NCBI RefSeq assembly: GCF_017811155.1 | Contig: NZ_JACVCV010000005.1 | Coordinates: 186,001-250,000, forward strand | From: Lunatimonas salinarum | GTDB lineage: Bacteria; Bacteroidota; Bacteroidia; Cytophagales; Cyclobacteriaceae | Length of the DNA stretch: 64,000 nucleotides | Direction of reading: 5' to 3' | Shown here: positions 46,257-56,735 of the stretch, piece after piece | Position numbering within the stretch: the first letter of the stretch is position 1 | How the letters are laid out: each line of letters opens with the position of its first letter | Program-made: the position numbers and the translations under genes | Notes under the pieces: model-generated | The model's database searches: none | Told to the model about the DNA's origin: nothing | What the model saw: only the letters and a program-made list of their open reading frames with translations

Positions 46257-47189
46257 ATGAAAATCTCAACCGTGATTTTTGTTTCGGTATCACTTTTTTT
46301 CGGTCCCTTTTTATCGGAGGCCCAACTACTCCGAAGACTTAAAAACGCCGCAGAGGAAGGCGTAGCTCGCGCTGTGGAAAAAAGAGTAGTAAGCGAGGTA
46401 GAAAAAGCTACTCAAAGACAATTTGAAAAAGCCTTTGGAAACCTTTATGGAGGCCCGAGAGAGGGCGTAAACTATGACTTTGGTAAAATATTGGAATCTA
46501 TAAATACCAATGTAGAAATAGCAGATTCGTATACCTTTGTGGGATTTGCCGAAATGGAGGTTACCGGCACGGAATCAAACGGAAAAACTGCCGATCCTGT
46601 CTTGATCAAATCCTACTTAAGCAACAATGAACAGCTTACGGGGATGGAGTTCATCGACCAATCCGATACGAAAACCAAAGAGCGCTCGGTGATGATTTTC
46701 GACTTTCAGCAAAATGCAACGATCATGCTGGTAGAAGAAGGCGAAAATAAGACCCGGATGGCCTTCGGCCTAGACTGGCAAAACATGATGGAAAACATGG
46801 GTGGCGTAGCATCGGAAGAAGAAAGTGACGATTATAAGTTAGAAGACTTCACCTTCGAAAAAACGGGCAACAGTAAGACCATATTAGGCTATTCTTGTGA
46901 GGAATACCTCGCCCAAAATGAAGAGATGGAGGCTTCTTATTGGATCAGTACAGAACCTATCGCCGGACTCCAATCCTTCTGGGGAAAAAACAGTCCATTT
47001 CTAACCCAACGCATGAAGTCCGAAAACAAAGTCACCTTGGATAGATTTCCCGATGGGAGCCTGATGGAAATGTATTTTTCGAGCAAGACAGATAAATCCA
47101 CCTCCCAATTCACCATGGTAAATATAGAAACCGACCGTTCACAAACCTTTGTGATGGCGGATTACAAAAACGCCTTAGATCCACAATAA
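46257..47189 (+). CDS. DUF4412 domain secreted protein
   Basis: A 310-residue exported protein: signal peptide (MKISTVIFVSVSLFFGPFLSEAQ), a helical basic-acidic stretch (residues 25-65) and a DUF4412-like domain (TFVGFAEMEVTG, GYSCEEYLAQN, WISTEP). The family is of unknown function and frequent in Bacteroidota; members are periplasmic or surface-associated. The helical segment with repeated Arg, Lys and Glu may form a coiled coil. It is followed 22 bp later by folA, possibly in one transcript. Confidence 0.85.
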   Translation: MKISTVIFVSVSLFFGPFLSEAQLLRRLKNAAEEGVARAVEKRVVSEVEKATQRQFEKAFGNLYGGPREGVNYDFGKILESINTNVEIADSYTFVGFAEMEVTGTESNGKTADPVLIKSYLSNNEQLTGMEFIDQSDTKTKERSVMIFDFQQNATIMLVEEGENKTRMAFGLDWQNMMENMGGVASEEESDDYKLEDFTFEKTGNSKTILGYSCEEYLAQNEEMEASYWISTEPIAGLQSFWGKNSPFLTQRMKSENKVTLDRFPDGSLMEMYFSSKTDKSTSQFTMVNIETDRSQTFVMADYKNALDPQ

Positions 47190-47211
47190 TTCTAAACAGA
47201 AAAAACACTCT

Positions 47212-47709
47212 TTGAAAGTATCCATTATCGTCGCCAAAGCGGAAAATAACGCTATAGGCAAGGCCAACGGTTTGCCTTGGCACCTTCCTTCCGACTTAAA
47301 ACATTTTAAAGAAACTACAAGGGGACACCACGTGATCATGGGACGAAAGACCTTCGAAAGCTTGGATAAACCGCTCCCCGGAAGGACTCATTATGTAGTT
47401 ACTCGAAATCAGCATTTCAACGTGCCGGAGGGTCATGCGGTCTTCCACTCCTTAGAAAGCGCGCTAGAGGCTGCAAGAGCCAAAGAGCTTCGTACTGTCT
47501 TCATCTTGGGAGGAGCAGAAATCTACAGGCAGGCCTTACCCTATACGGACGAACTTATTATAACAGAAGTTCATGCCAATCCGGATGCAGATACCTTTTT
47601 CCCTGAATTCAACCTGAACGATTGGGAAGAAACAGAAAGGAAGAAGGTAGATCATAGGCTTACATCGGATGAATACAGCATGGATTTTATTGTCCTGAAA
47701 CGAAAATAA
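47212..47709 (+). CDS. folA: Dihydrofolate reductase
   Basis: A 165-residue DHFR reducing dihydrofolate with NADPH. Motifs: N-terminal IIVAKAENNAIGKANGLPWHLPSDLKHF (split here only as family hallmark), VIMGRKTFESL, FILGGAEIYRQAL and the acidic D in LPSDLKHF. The start is TTG at 47212, as no ATG or GTG fits in frame upstream. Full length for the family. It follows the DUF4412 gene by 22 bp. Confidence 0.95.
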   Translation: MKVSIIVAKAENNAIGKANGLPWHLPSDLKHFKETTRGHHVIMGRKTFESLDKPLPGRTHYVVTRNQHFNVPEGHAVFHSLESALEAARAKELRTVFILGGAEIYRQALPYTDELIITEVHANPDADTFFPEFNLNDWEETERKKVDHRLTSDEYSMDFIVLKRK

Positions 47710-47799
47710 GTCGTTCGATGCGTAAAATATCCATCAACCCTACAACTAATTGAGAATGAATCGCTAATTTTAATTCAATGACTCTAATTGCCTTGGGAT

Positions 47800-50700
47800 A
47801 TGAAAAAGGTTAGTGATGGAGAAAGCAGGAAATCAGAGGAACAACAACTTTTAGCGATTACAGAGTCGCTGACTAAGTCGGGCACTTGGAAGCTTTGTTT
47901 GCTCACAAACAACATTGAGTGGTCCGCGGGAGTATATCGGATGCTGGGATATGAACCCGGCGAGTTTGTATTGGATTTTGCCTCTGCAGTGGAAGTTATC
48001 CATCCCGAGGATCGAGAGCGGGTCTTCGAACACATGGAGGCCGTAGTCAATGGAATAACGGCCTACAATATTCGTAAACGGTTAGTGCGGAAGAATGGCC
48101 AATTGGCCTACATAGTATCCAAGGCAGAGGTGATCCGTGACCATGCCGGAAAGGCAATTCGCCTAATTGGAATTTTTCAAGATATCACCGAATTTACCGA
48201 GAAAAAACAAGAACTTCGAAAAATATTAAACAGCTCATTGGATCTTATATGCGTGTTGGATATGGAAGGTCGCTTTTTGCAGATAAACAAGGCTTCCAAC
48301 GATATCCTGGGGTACAGTCCCCAAGAACTAAAGGGGCGCCACTTCTCGGAATTCCTTAATCCAGACCATATAGACCAGGCCAGCGCATTATGGGCTCAAT
48401 TGATGCTGGTCAAAAAACTAAAAAACTTCGAAAATGCGTATCTGCACCGGGCCGGGCATTTGGTTCCATTAATCTGGACAGCCCATTTTGATATAGAACA
48501 GGAGCGTGTTTATTGTGTTGGTCGGGATGTAAGCGAACTCAAGGATGCAGAGCGACTTATCGCGAAAAATGAAAGACGCTATAAATCGATGATCCAAGAG
48601 GGCGGCGATTTTGTGGCTATTCTTAGCAAAAAAGGCACCTTCGATTATGTCAGTCCAACCTATCAGCGCATCCTAAACTATGCGGAGGAGGACCTTTTAG
48701 GGCAGTCCGCCTACGCTTTTATTCATCCGGAAGACCGCAACCGGGTAAAAGAAGAAATTTCACAGATCATTTATGCGCAAAGTTCCATCACCTCCCCCTA
48801 CAGATTTCGAAAAAAAACCGGGGAATGGCGTTGGATCCGTACCACTTTGGCGGATTTGTCAAATGACCCGGATATACAGGGCTTTATTGCCAATAGTAAC
48901 GACATATCAGATATCGTATATGCCAATCAAAAACTGAAAGAAAGCGAAGCCAGGCTAAGGGGCTTGTATGAGTCCCAAACCAATTATGTAATCCGATTAG
49001 ATCTCGATGGTAGGTATACCTATGTAAATAAGAAGTTTCAAGAAGAGTTTAGCGGTAATTACAGGGGTAGAGAAATGATTGGAGATTTCTTTTGGCAGGC
49101 CATCCGAGAATACCATCTCCAACAAGTAAAGGAAACCATAGCCCAATGTATCCTGCAGCCTGACACCGTTCACAAGATTGAAATTGATACGCCTACCAAA
49201 GACGAGGGTACCACGAGCACATTATGGGATTTCATCTGTGTGAAAGACACCATGGGAAACCCATTTGAGCTACAGTGTATAGGGATTGATATCACGCAGC
49301 GGGTTCAATCTGAGAAGATGCTCAGAGATAGTAATGAACGGTTTGAACTGATCAACAAAGCAACCAATGATGCCATTTATGACTGGGATATAGAGAAGGA
49401 CACCTTCCAATGGGGCGAATCCTACGGACGAATTTTCGGAAATAATCCAGATCAAATACCCTCTTCGATAAAAGAATGGGAGAACATCCAACACCCGGTC
49501 GATGTTGAAAAAAACAGGGAAGAATGGGTAAAATTCATGGGGGATCCTTCCCGACTAAAATGGCAGGAAGTCTTTAGGTGGAGAAAAGGAGACGGAAACT
49601 ACGCCTTTGTAGAAGAGATTGGTCACTTGGTAAGAAATCGTCTAGGTAAACCCATTCGCATGGTAGGTGTAATGCGGGATATTTCCAACACAAAAAAAAG
49701 TGAACTTGCTCAGCTCTACCGACATAAAATCTCAACACTCTTCAATACTGGTAGTTCACTTTCTCTTGTATTAAAGGAAACACTCCGGATGTTTTTCGAG
49801 GACAACGAGTTCCTTTTAGGAGAAATCTGGGTTAAAAGCGATGACAACGATAGTCTGTCCCTAGCCGCATTTTGTTCAGAAAACCCACTTCCTTGTCACG
49901 AAAAATACATAGGATCAAGAAAAAAAATCAGCCGAGGAGAAGACGTTCCCGGTTTGATATGGAATCTCAAACAATCAAAAACTTGGGAAAACCCGAAAGA
50001 AAACCCCTCTTTTCCACAAAAAGAGCTGCCCCAAAAGGATAGACTGAGGTGCTGTATGGCATTCCCGGTAATCCAAGGCGAAAACCTGGTGGGAGTACTC
50101 GTTCTTTACAGCGCGGAAGCGCTCGCCGATGTTCACTATCGACTCGAAATCATCGAAGAGGTGGTTGATTACTTGGGTGGCGAGATCAGACGTAAACAAC
50201 AAGAGGAACAGATGAGACTGCTTTTTGAGTGGTCGCCGGATATTCTGGCAATTGCGTCGCCCAAAGGGTACTTCACCAAAGTCAATCCAGCCTTATGCAC
50301 GTTGCTAGGATATACTGAGAAGGAAATCTTATACCAACCATTTACAAACTTTGTACATCCCGACGATCGATCAGCGACTTCTATGGAGTTTTTGGAAACA
50401 AGTACAGGAGTCAGACAGGCAACTAATTTCATCAATCGCTACAGAACCAAGTCAGGGGCTTACAAATATATTTCTTGGGGATCCTCCACACCCTTTGGAG
50501 ATGACGGGTACTTATTTTCCTATGGTAAGGATGTTACACCACTTTTTGAACTTCAACGAATGCTTGCCGAGGCTTCGGAAATGGCCAAAGTAGGTGCTTG
50601 GGAAATCGACTTTGTGAATAATACACATAAATGGTCCGCTATGACGCGGGAGATTTTTGAAGTTCCTGCAGAATATGAACCTGGACTTGACACTGCAATA

Positions 50701-52410
50701 GCCTATTATCCGGAAGACTTCCGGAATTTTATAAGAGAAAAAATCAACAGAGCCATAGAGTTTGCAGAGCCTTTTGATTTTGAATCAAGCATCACCACCG
50801 CACAGGGAAAAGAAAAATGGGTGCGAATAGAAGGTAAGGTAGAAGTGGAAGAGGGTCAGGTCGTGCGTCTTTATGGCAGCGTCCAGGACATTCACCAACA
50901 CAAAACAGACCAACAGGCGATTCGGCAAGCACTAAATGAACGGAATAATATACTGGAAAGTATTGGTGAGTCGTTCTTTTCTGTAGACAAAAGCTGGAAA
51001 ACCCTATACTGGAACAAAAGTGCCGAAAACCTGCTGCAGGTTCCACGTAGTCACGTGGTTGGAAAAAACATCTGGGAAGCGGTGCCAGAACTCCTAAAGT
51101 ATGGACTCCTGAAGAAATGTCAAATAGCTTTGGAAACAAAAGTCTCCCAGCAGATGGAAAGCCACGACGCCGTTTCAAATAGGTGGTTGGAGATTGGAAT
51201 TCATCCTAGGTGGGACCAACTAGGCGTTTTTATTCGCGATATAAGCAGTCGAAAAAAATCGGAGCGGGAAATACATATGTCCAATGAGCGGTTCCAGAAA
51301 ATCGCCGACGCCACAAACGATGCCATTTGGGACTTTGATGTGCCCAAGAATTCCCTTTTTTGGGGTAAAGGGTTCGAAAACCTATTTGGATACAAATTAC
51401 ACGAAGTAAACCCTTCTCTGGAATATTTGATCAGCCGGATTCATCCTGGTGACAAAGAACATATCATCCAAAAGATCCAAGAATACATGCAGCCATCCTT
51501 CCCAACCAACCATTGGGTGGAAGAATATCGATTCATGCGGGCAGATGGATCATTTGCCCACGTGGTCGATAGGGCGATATTCATACGGGATACATTCGGA
51601 ACCGTAGTACGGGTGCTGGGAGCTATGACAGACATTTCACATCAAAAAGAATATGAAAATTCCCTCAAAGCACTCAATTCCCAATTAAAATCAAAAATTG
51701 AAGAACTCGCTATCTCCAATCAGGAACTAGAACAATTCGCTTACGTCGCATCCCACGACCTGCAAGAACCGCTGCGAATGATCACAAGCTTCTTGGGACA
51801 AATCGAACGCAAATACGGCAAACTCTTGGATGATAAGGGCAGGCAATACATCAACTTTGCTGTAGACGGCTCTAGGAGAATGCGGCAGATTATATTAGAT
51901 CTGCTTGAATACTCGCGAGTTGGCCGCGAGCAGGATCAATTGGAGGAGGTCAGTATTTCGGAGATTGTAGAAGAAACAAAACTACTTTTCCGGAAAACGA
52001 TCGAAGAAACGAACGCGGTGATCACCACTGAAAACCTGCCGATCGTAAAAGGCTTCCAAGTGCCCCTTCGACAGGTCTTTCAGAATTTGATCAGTAACGC
52101 CCTCAAATACCGCTCACCCCATAGAAGCCCTGTCATTCATATTGGCAGTATAGACAGTGGTAATACCTACGAAATAGCGGTACAGGACAATGGAATCGGA
52201 ATAGAACCCGAATATTTTGACCGGATTTTTATCATATTTCAGCGGCTAAATCAGGAACCTACCCTTCCTGGTACTGGCATGGGACTGGCAATCACCAAAA
52301 AAATCATTGAAAACTACGGGGGGACGATCTGGCTGGAATCCAGGCTAAATGAGGGAACCACCTTCCGCTTTACAATCAAAAAAGAAGTGGGCAAAAAACC
52401 GTTAAAATAA
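47800..52410 (+). CDS. Soluble multi-PAS/GAF sensor histidine kinase
   Basis: A 1536-residue cytoplasmic kinase with no membrane segment. In order I count five PAS domains (about 15-640), one GAF (~640-805), four more PAS (~805-1285), a short coiled coil, HisKA with His1319 in YVASHDLQEPLRM, and HATPase_c (NALKYR, DNGIGI, GTGMGLAI). No receiver is fused, so it must phosphorylate a separate regulator. Start set at ATG 47800 rather than TTG 47788. Its GAF-PAS-PAS stretch and HisKA closely match the larger kinase at 56736. Confidence 0.93.
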   Translation: MKKVSDGESRKSEEQQLLAITESLTKSGTWKLCLLTNNIEWSAGVYRMLGYEPGEFVLDFASAVEVIHPEDRERVFEHMEAVVNGITAYNIRKRLVRKNGQLAYIVSKAEVIRDHAGKAIRLIGIFQDITEFTEKKQELRKILNSSLDLICVLDMEGRFLQINKASNDILGYSPQELKGRHFSEFLNPDHIDQASALWAQLMLVKKLKNFENAYLHRAGHLVPLIWTAHFDIEQERVYCVGRDVSELKDAERLIAKNERRYKSMIQEGGDFVAILSKKGTFDYVSPTYQRILNYAEEDLLGQSAYAFIHPEDRNRVKEEISQIIYAQSSITSPYRFRKKTGEWRWIRTTLADLSNDPDIQGFIANSNDISDIVYANQKLKESEARLRGLYESQTNYVIRLDLDGRYTYVNKKFQEEFSGNYRGREMIGDFFWQAIREYHLQQVKETIAQCILQPDTVHKIEIDTPTKDEGTTSTLWDFICVKDTMGNPFELQCIGIDITQRVQSEKMLRDSNERFELINKATNDAIYDWDIEKDTFQWGESYGRIFGNNPDQIPSSIKEWENIQHPVDVEKNREEWVKFMGDPSRLKWQEVFRWRKGDGNYAFVEEIGHLVRNRLGKPIRMVGVMRDISNTKKSELAQLYRHKISTLFNTGSSLSLVLKETLRMFFEDNEFLLGEIWVKSDDNDSLSLAAFCSENPLPCHEKYIGSRKKISRGEDVPGLIWNLKQSKTWENPKENPSFPQKELPQKDRLRCCMAFPVIQGENLVGVLVLYSAEALADVHYRLEIIEEVVDYLGGEIRRKQQEEQMRLLFEWSPDILAIASPKGYFTKVNPALCTLLGYTEKEILYQPFTNFVHPDDRSATSMEFLETSTGVRQATNFINRYRTKSGAYKYISWGSSTPFGDDGYLFSYGKDVTPLFELQRMLAEASEMAKVGAWEIDFVNNTHKWSAMTREIFEVPAEYEPGLDTAIAYYPEDFRNFIREKINRAIEFAEPFDFESSITTAQGKEKWVRIEGKVEVEEGQVVRLYGSVQDIHQHKTDQQAIRQALNERNNILESIGESFFSVDKSWKTLYWNKSAENLLQVPRSHVVGKNIWEAVPELLKYGLLKKCQIALETKVSQQMESHDAVSNRWLEIGIHPRWDQLGVFIRDISSRKKSEREIHMSNERFQKIADATNDAIWDFDVPKNSLFWGKGFENLFGYKLHEVNPSLEYLISRIHPGDKEHIIQKIQEYMQPSFPTNHWVEEYRFMRADGSFAHVVDRAIFIRDTFGTVVRVLGAMTDISHQKEYENSLKALNSQLKSKIEELAISNQELEQFAYVASHDLQEPLRMITSFLGQIERKYGKLLDDKGRQYINFAVDGSRRMRQIILDLLEYSRVGREQDQLEEVSISEIVEETKLLFRKTIEETNAVITTENLPIVKGFQVPLRQVFQNLISNALKYRSPHRSPVIHIGSIDSGNTYEIAVQDNGIGIEPEYFDRIFIIFQRLNQEPTLPGTGMGLAITKKIIENYGGTIWLESRLNEGTTFRFTIKKEVGKKPLK

Positions 52411-52442
52411 TCAAAACTCCATTTATTTTTTATATTGACCAC

Positions 52443-52475
52443 TTGTAAATATGAAGATATTTTTATGTACTTTTG
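52443..52475 (+). promoter_or_regulatory. Candidate promoter of the small lipoprotein gene
   Basis: TTG (52443-52445), 22 bp, TACTTTTG (52468-52475), a full -7 match. It shows the lipoprotein ATG at 52513 is the start rather than an earlier in-frame codon inside the promoter. Confidence 0.5.
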
Positions 52476-52512
52476 TGTCGTCCAAGTGGACGTAAAAAAT
52501 CACATAAAAAAA

Positions 52513-52728
52513 ATGAAAACAAGCATCATTGCGATGACTATCGCTGCAGCAATGGCAGTAGCCTCTTGCGGCCAAAAAAAGGTGGAAGAAGAACTTTCTG
52601 AGCCCATTGAATCTTCCGTAGAAGAAACGCCAACAGAAGAGGTATGGGAAGAGGAAGTAATTGAAACTCCTGCTGAAGAAACTCCAGAGGTATCGGAAGA
52701 GCAACTGGAAGAAGCTTCTACAAATTAA
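52513..52728 (+). CDS. Small acidic lipoprotein
   Basis: A 71-residue lipoprotein: signal MKTSIIAMTIAAAMAVASC with a VASC lipobox, then a mature part of ~50 residues made almost wholly of Glu, Val, Pro, Thr and Ser. The mature chain is very acidic and probably disordered. The ATG is placed at 52513, after the promoter element; a longer frame from 52435 would run through it. No family recognised. A strong terminator follows. Confidence 0.8.
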   Translation: MKTSIIAMTIAAAMAVASCGQKKVEEELSEPIESSVEETPTEEVWEEEVIETPAEETPEVSEEQLEEASTN

Positions 52729-52745
52729 GAAAGAAGACCAAAAAG

Positions 52746-52780
52746 AAAAGTCCCGGATTCGTTCGGGACTTTTGCGTTTT
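52746..52780 (+). terminator. Terminator of the small lipoprotein gene
   Basis: Stem AAAAGTCCCG/CGGGACTTTT (52746-52755 with 52764-52773), 8-base loop, then GCGTTTTT. Confidence 0.9.
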
Positions 52781-52865
52781 TAGTCCATTATCTTGTGACG
52801 TCCGTTGACGTATCCTTTGGCAAACGCCATGACTCCATCTATTTTGATAATGCATTGGACGACCA

Positions 52866-52897
52866 TTTGGCCGTGTTCCAAAATAACCTTATTATTG
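52866..52897 (+). promoter_or_regulatory. Promoter of tRNA-Val
   Basis: TTTG (52866-52869), exactly 20 bp, TATTATTG (52890-52897), one mismatch from TAnnTTTG, 12 bp before the tRNA. Confidence 0.7.
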
Positions 52898-52909
52898 CAG
52901 CATGAACCT

Positions 52910-52984
52910 AGGTCGTTAGCTCAGTTGGTTCAGAGCGCTGCCTTGACAGGGCAGAGGTCACCAGTTCGAGCCTGGTACGACCTA
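52910..52984 (+). tRNA. tRNA-Val (anticodon GAC)
   Basis: Acceptor AGGTCGT/ACGACCT fully paired, D arm GCTC/GAGC, anticodon stem CTGCC/GGCAG with loop TTGACAG (GAC), T arm CCAG-TTCGAGC-CTGG region, discriminator A at 52984. It ends only 19 bp before the stop of the convergent oxidoreductase gene. Confidence 0.95.
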
Positions 52985-53003
52985 CTTTCCTACCCATCCC
53001 CTC

Positions 53004-55958
53004 TTAGGCCAACCCCGCCGCATCAAACAGGATTTCTACAGGGTGCAATGCCTTTTTACCGGTTCCATCGGCTATCTGATGCCTGCAACTAGTCCCCGGC
53101 GCCGCTATGGCCACCTCTTCCCCCGCTTTTCGAATTGCCGGAAAAAGCACCATTTCCCCGATTTGCATGCTGAGTTTAAAATGCTCTTCCTCATATCCAA
53201 AAGATCCCGCCATTCCGCAGCAACCTGAAGGAATTACCTTAACGGAATAATTTCTCGGCAACGCCAACAACTTTGAAGTGAAGTTGACCGAAGACAAGGC
53301 CTTTTGATGGCAGTGACCATGCAATAGAATCTCCCGTTTCTCGTCTGTAAATTGATCTGGGGTTATATTACCCGCCATAACTTCCTTGGCCAAAAATTCA
53401 TCTATGAGCGACGCGAATACCTTCAACTTCTTGGCAGCAGCGACCCATTGTTTGGATACCAACCGCGGGTATTCGTCCCGAAAACTCAAAATGGCAGAAG
53501 GCTCAACCCCCAAGAGTGGCATGTCGGCAGAGATCAACTTACTGAATAACTCGACATTTTTATCCGCAACCTTTCGGGCATATTCCAGCAAGCCTTTCGA
53601 AATGGCTCCACGCCCACTTTCCGGGTGATCCACCATCCTTACCTCATAACCCAAATACCGCAACAACTTGATTGCCTTGATACCTACTTCGGTATCGTTG
53701 TGGTTGGTAAACTCATCGGCAAACAAATATACCGTCTTGATACAGGGAGTTTTTCCTGTAAGGCTATGGTAATTTTTGGTATACCAATTCCGAAGTGAAA
53801 CAGGGGAAATCTTGGGTAGCTCCCTGTCAGGTGACACTCCAAGCACTTTTTTAAGCACACCGGCAGTTAGGCTGTTGGAAAGGAAAAAGTTGGAAACTCC
53901 AGGGATTTTGCTCCCAATCCCATTGAGCTGATTAATGTAAGCAAAGGCTTTGGCTCGTAGCGGAACTCCATGGGTTTTGTAATACTGGTGTTGAAATTCT
54001 GCCTTCATCGTAGCCATATCCACATTAGAGGGACACTCAGAGGTACACCCTTTGCAAGAAAGACATAAATCCATCACCTCTTTGATCTCAGGATGGTCAA
54101 AGGGGTTCGCTTTGGTGCTGTTAGTCAAAAACTCTCTAAGGGTATTCGCGCGGCCCCTAGTAGTGTCGCGTTCGTTTCGGGTGGCCTGAAAACTCGGACA
54201 CATGGTTCCTCCACCCGTATGGGGTAATTTTCGGCAGTCGCCACTTCCATTGCACTTTTCCGCCATACGCAGAATCCCACCTACTGAACTAAAGTCAAAC
54301 ATCGTCTGATGTTCGGGAGTCACCATGTCCGGCTCATAACGCAGCGAACTGTTCATTGGGGGGGCATCTACAATCTTACCCGGATTAAATACATGGTTTG
54401 GATCCCATGCTTTTTTGATGCGTTTAAAAAGGGCGTAGTTCTCTTCTCCCACCATCAGCGGTATGAATGCGGCTCTGACCCGTCCGTCCCCATGCTCACC
54501 ACTCAACGAACCTCGGTATTTCTTCACCAGCTTGGCAGAAGCCTCGCTGATTTCGTAAAACTTCTGCACATCGGCCGATTTCTTCAAGTCAAGTATGGGC
54601 CTAAGGTGGATTTCTCCAGCTCCTGCATGCGCATAGTAGACCGGGTTTTGACCAAAACCCTTCATGATCTCAGCAAATTCATCGATGTAATCCGCTAAAT
54701 CTTCAATATCCACTGCGGTATCCTCGATGCAAGCTACCGCCTTGGGGTCTCCCGGTATATTGGCAAGCAGCCCCAGACCGGCACTGCGTAACTCCCAGGC
54801 GCTCTTTGTCCGTTCAGGACCGATGATTGGATAAGCATATCCCAATTCGACATCACGTAGCGATTGGATGAATTGTTCACCTTGTGCAATGGCCTCTCCC
54901 AATGCCTTTCCCCTGAATTCAACCATCAGAATGGCCTTGGGATCGCCTTCAACAAAATCGCGGTTTTTGCTTTGCTCTACATTCTCTTTGGTACAATCAA
55001 GAATGATCTTATCCATCAACTCTACCGCAGTAGGCTGATGTTTCATCGCTACTTGTGCAGCCTTCATACTTTGATGAATCGAATCGAAATGGGCTGCCAC
55101 CACGATCTCGTGAGGATCTGGAAGCGGATCCAAGTGCAGTTTCACTTCTGTTGTCACCGCAAGAGTGCCTTCCGAACCACACAGCAACTTACAAAAATCA
55201 AAAGGGTCAGGATTCTCGGAAAACTGCCTAGACTCCAGCAAATAGTCTACTGCATATCCGGTATTTCGCCTATGGATACTTGGCTTTGGAAAATTCTCCC
55301 GAATCTGCATTTGCACTTCAGGATTGGATAGCTCATCCCTTATATGCCGGTACAAACTCCCCTCAAGGGTATCCAAGGTGCACTTCTGTTCAAATTCGCC
55401 GTCTGAAAGCGCTTTGACTTCAACTTCAGATCCATCGCTAAGCAGCACCGTCAACGCAAGCGTGTGCTCTCGGGTGCTTCCATACACAATGGAGGTAGTC
55501 CCACAGGAGTTATTACCCACCATTCCCCCGATCATCGCCCTACTAGCCGTGCTCGTAATCGGACTAAAGAAGTACCCGTGGGGTTTTAAGAAATGATTTA
55601 ATTCATTGCGGACGACACCGGGCTGTACCCTTACCCAGCCCTCTACGGCGTTGAATTCAAGGATTTTGTTCATGTGCTTGGATACATCCATTACGATACC
55701 CTCTCCCACACACTGACCGGCCAAAGAAGTCCCTGCAGTTCGGGGAATCAGGGAAGTCTTGTGCTCCGTAGCAAATTGTATCAGCTTCTGTATGTCCTTG
55801 GCATTTTTAGGAAATACTACGGCAAGTGGCATAGCCCGATAAACCGAGGCGTCTGTCGCATACAGTGTTTTCATTAAAGAATCGTAGTGTAACTCGCCCT
55901 CTAGTATGCCGGCGAGCTGCCTAAGAAATGGCGCAATGGGGTTGGTGTCCTTACTCAT
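53004..55958 (-). CDS. FAD-linked oxidase fused to Fe-S/CCG domains (D-2-hydroxyacid dehydrogenase-like)
   Basis: A 984-residue flavoenzyme. The N-terminal half has a FAD_binding_4 domain (RTAGTSLAGQ) and FAD-oxidase C domain (HGDGRVRAAFIP). Then come two cysteine sets for Fe-S clusters (CNGSGDCRK with a later Cys, and CLSCKGCTSECP), and C-terminal CCG-type segments (HGHCHQKALS, PSGCCGMAGSFG). This architecture oxidises a 2-hydroxyacid such as D-lactate or glycolate and passes electrons to a quinone or partner; the substrate is not visible. No transporter lies beside it. Peripheral cytoplasmic membrane location is expected. Confidence 0.93.
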   Translation of the reverse strand: MSKDTNPIAPFLRQLAGILEGELHYDSLMKTLYATDASVYRAMPLAVVFPKNAKDIQKLIQFATEHKTSLIPRTAGTSLAGQCVGEGIVMDVSKHMNKILEFNAVEGWVRVQPGVVRNELNHFLKPHGYFFSPITSTASRAMIGGMVGNNSCGTTSIVYGSTREHTLALTVLLSDGSEVEVKALSDGEFEQKCTLDTLEGSLYRHIRDELSNPEVQMQIRENFPKPSIHRRNTGYAVDYLLESRQFSENPDPFDFCKLLCGSEGTLAVTTEVKLHLDPLPDPHEIVVAAHFDSIHQSMKAAQVAMKHQPTAVELMDKIILDCTKENVEQSKNRDFVEGDPKAILMVEFRGKALGEAIAQGEQFIQSLRDVELGYAYPIIGPERTKSAWELRSAGLGLLANIPGDPKAVACIEDTAVDIEDLADYIDEFAEIMKGFGQNPVYYAHAGAGEIHLRPILDLKKSADVQKFYEISEASAKLVKKYRGSLSGEHGDGRVRAAFIPLMVGEENYALFKRIKKAWDPNHVFNPGKIVDAPPMNSSLRYEPDMVTPEHQTMFDFSSVGGILRMAEKCNGSGDCRKLPHTGGGTMCPSFQATRNERDTTRGRANTLREFLTNSTKANPFDHPEIKEVMDLCLSCKGCTSECPSNVDMATMKAEFQHQYYKTHGVPLRAKAFAYINQLNGIGSKIPGVSNFFLSNSLTAGVLKKVLGVSPDRELPKISPVSLRNWYTKNYHSLTGKTPCIKTVYLFADEFTNHNDTEVGIKAIKLLRYLGYEVRMVDHPESGRGAISKGLLEYARKVADKNVELFSKLISADMPLLGVEPSAILSFRDEYPRLVSKQWVAAAKKLKVFASLIDEFLAKEVMAGNITPDQFTDEKREILLHGHCHQKALSSVNFTSKLLALPRNYSVKVIPSGCCGMAGSFGYEEEHFKLSMQIGEMVLFPAIRKAGEEVAIAAPGTSCRHQIADGTGKKALHPVEILFDAAGLA

Positions 55959-56735
55959 GGTTCAAAATTAAGACAGTTGCACATAGGAATAAATAGATAG
56001 TTAAAATATTTTAGAAGCACCCTAATATGATCCAACGGCCTATCTTTGCCCAGCAAAGCGCACAAAAAACCAGGAATTCATGGAATTGACAATGAAAGCT
56101 CCGCCTAGCGCAAAAGAGGAGTAAATAAACCACCTGATAAAATGCACAAACAGACTATTGAAGTAAACAAAATATACTTAAGAATTAAATTCACAAATTT
56201 AGCTAATTCTCACCTCTATAAATATTCAATTGATACACATATCCTCCGCTCCTAAGTAAGGGTATTTCCATCGTTTACGCTTTTTTTAATAAAATTTTAT
56301 TAATAGCTTTCCTACATATTAAAATGGATTTGGACGGGATGAAAACTCTCGGGCGCTGAAGTTGGGGCTGTATGCTTGATTGTATTGGTTAATTAGGACT
56401 TGTCTTGGTACCATCGATTGAAATCAACCTACTTTGATAGCTTTTAGTACGATTTTAAAATAAACCGGCATTCCTTCCTTCTAAATTCATTAAAGCTTCA
56501 AGGTAATTTTTAGCATGGAAAAATCAACAGTAGTTTGCGACCATCTGCCAAGGTCGTGTTCGGAAAAGTGTTTTTTTGGAAAACATTGGTCTACTGGCTT
56601 TTTTATGCTTAAAACATCCCCGGAAAATTCAGATCTACACACGAGCTAAAAAGGTGAATTGCCAAATTAAATTGTGATACCTGTTTATACCTAATCCAGC
56701 TACCTACCCTAAAAGTTTAAAATCCGCTATTGAAC
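55959..56735. other. Long non-coding gap before the CheB-CheR kinase gene
   Basis: About 775 AT-rich bp. It holds TATCTTTG (56041-56048), a perfect 18-bp palindrome TTAATAAAATTTTATTAA (56286-56303) and two short ORFs (14 codons at 56080, 44 codons at 56515) that I do not trust. No repeat copy of the leader family is present. I see no gene here; a long leader or small RNA is possible. Confidence 0.4.

Noticed and set aside
56080-56124. 14-codon ORF 32 bp after TATCTTTG
   Set aside because: Too short to support; promoter lacks a -33 partner.
56515-56649. 44-codon ORF starting MEKSTVVCDHLP
   Set aside because: No homology recognised, no promoter close by, and unusual Cys/Phe composition; probably chance.
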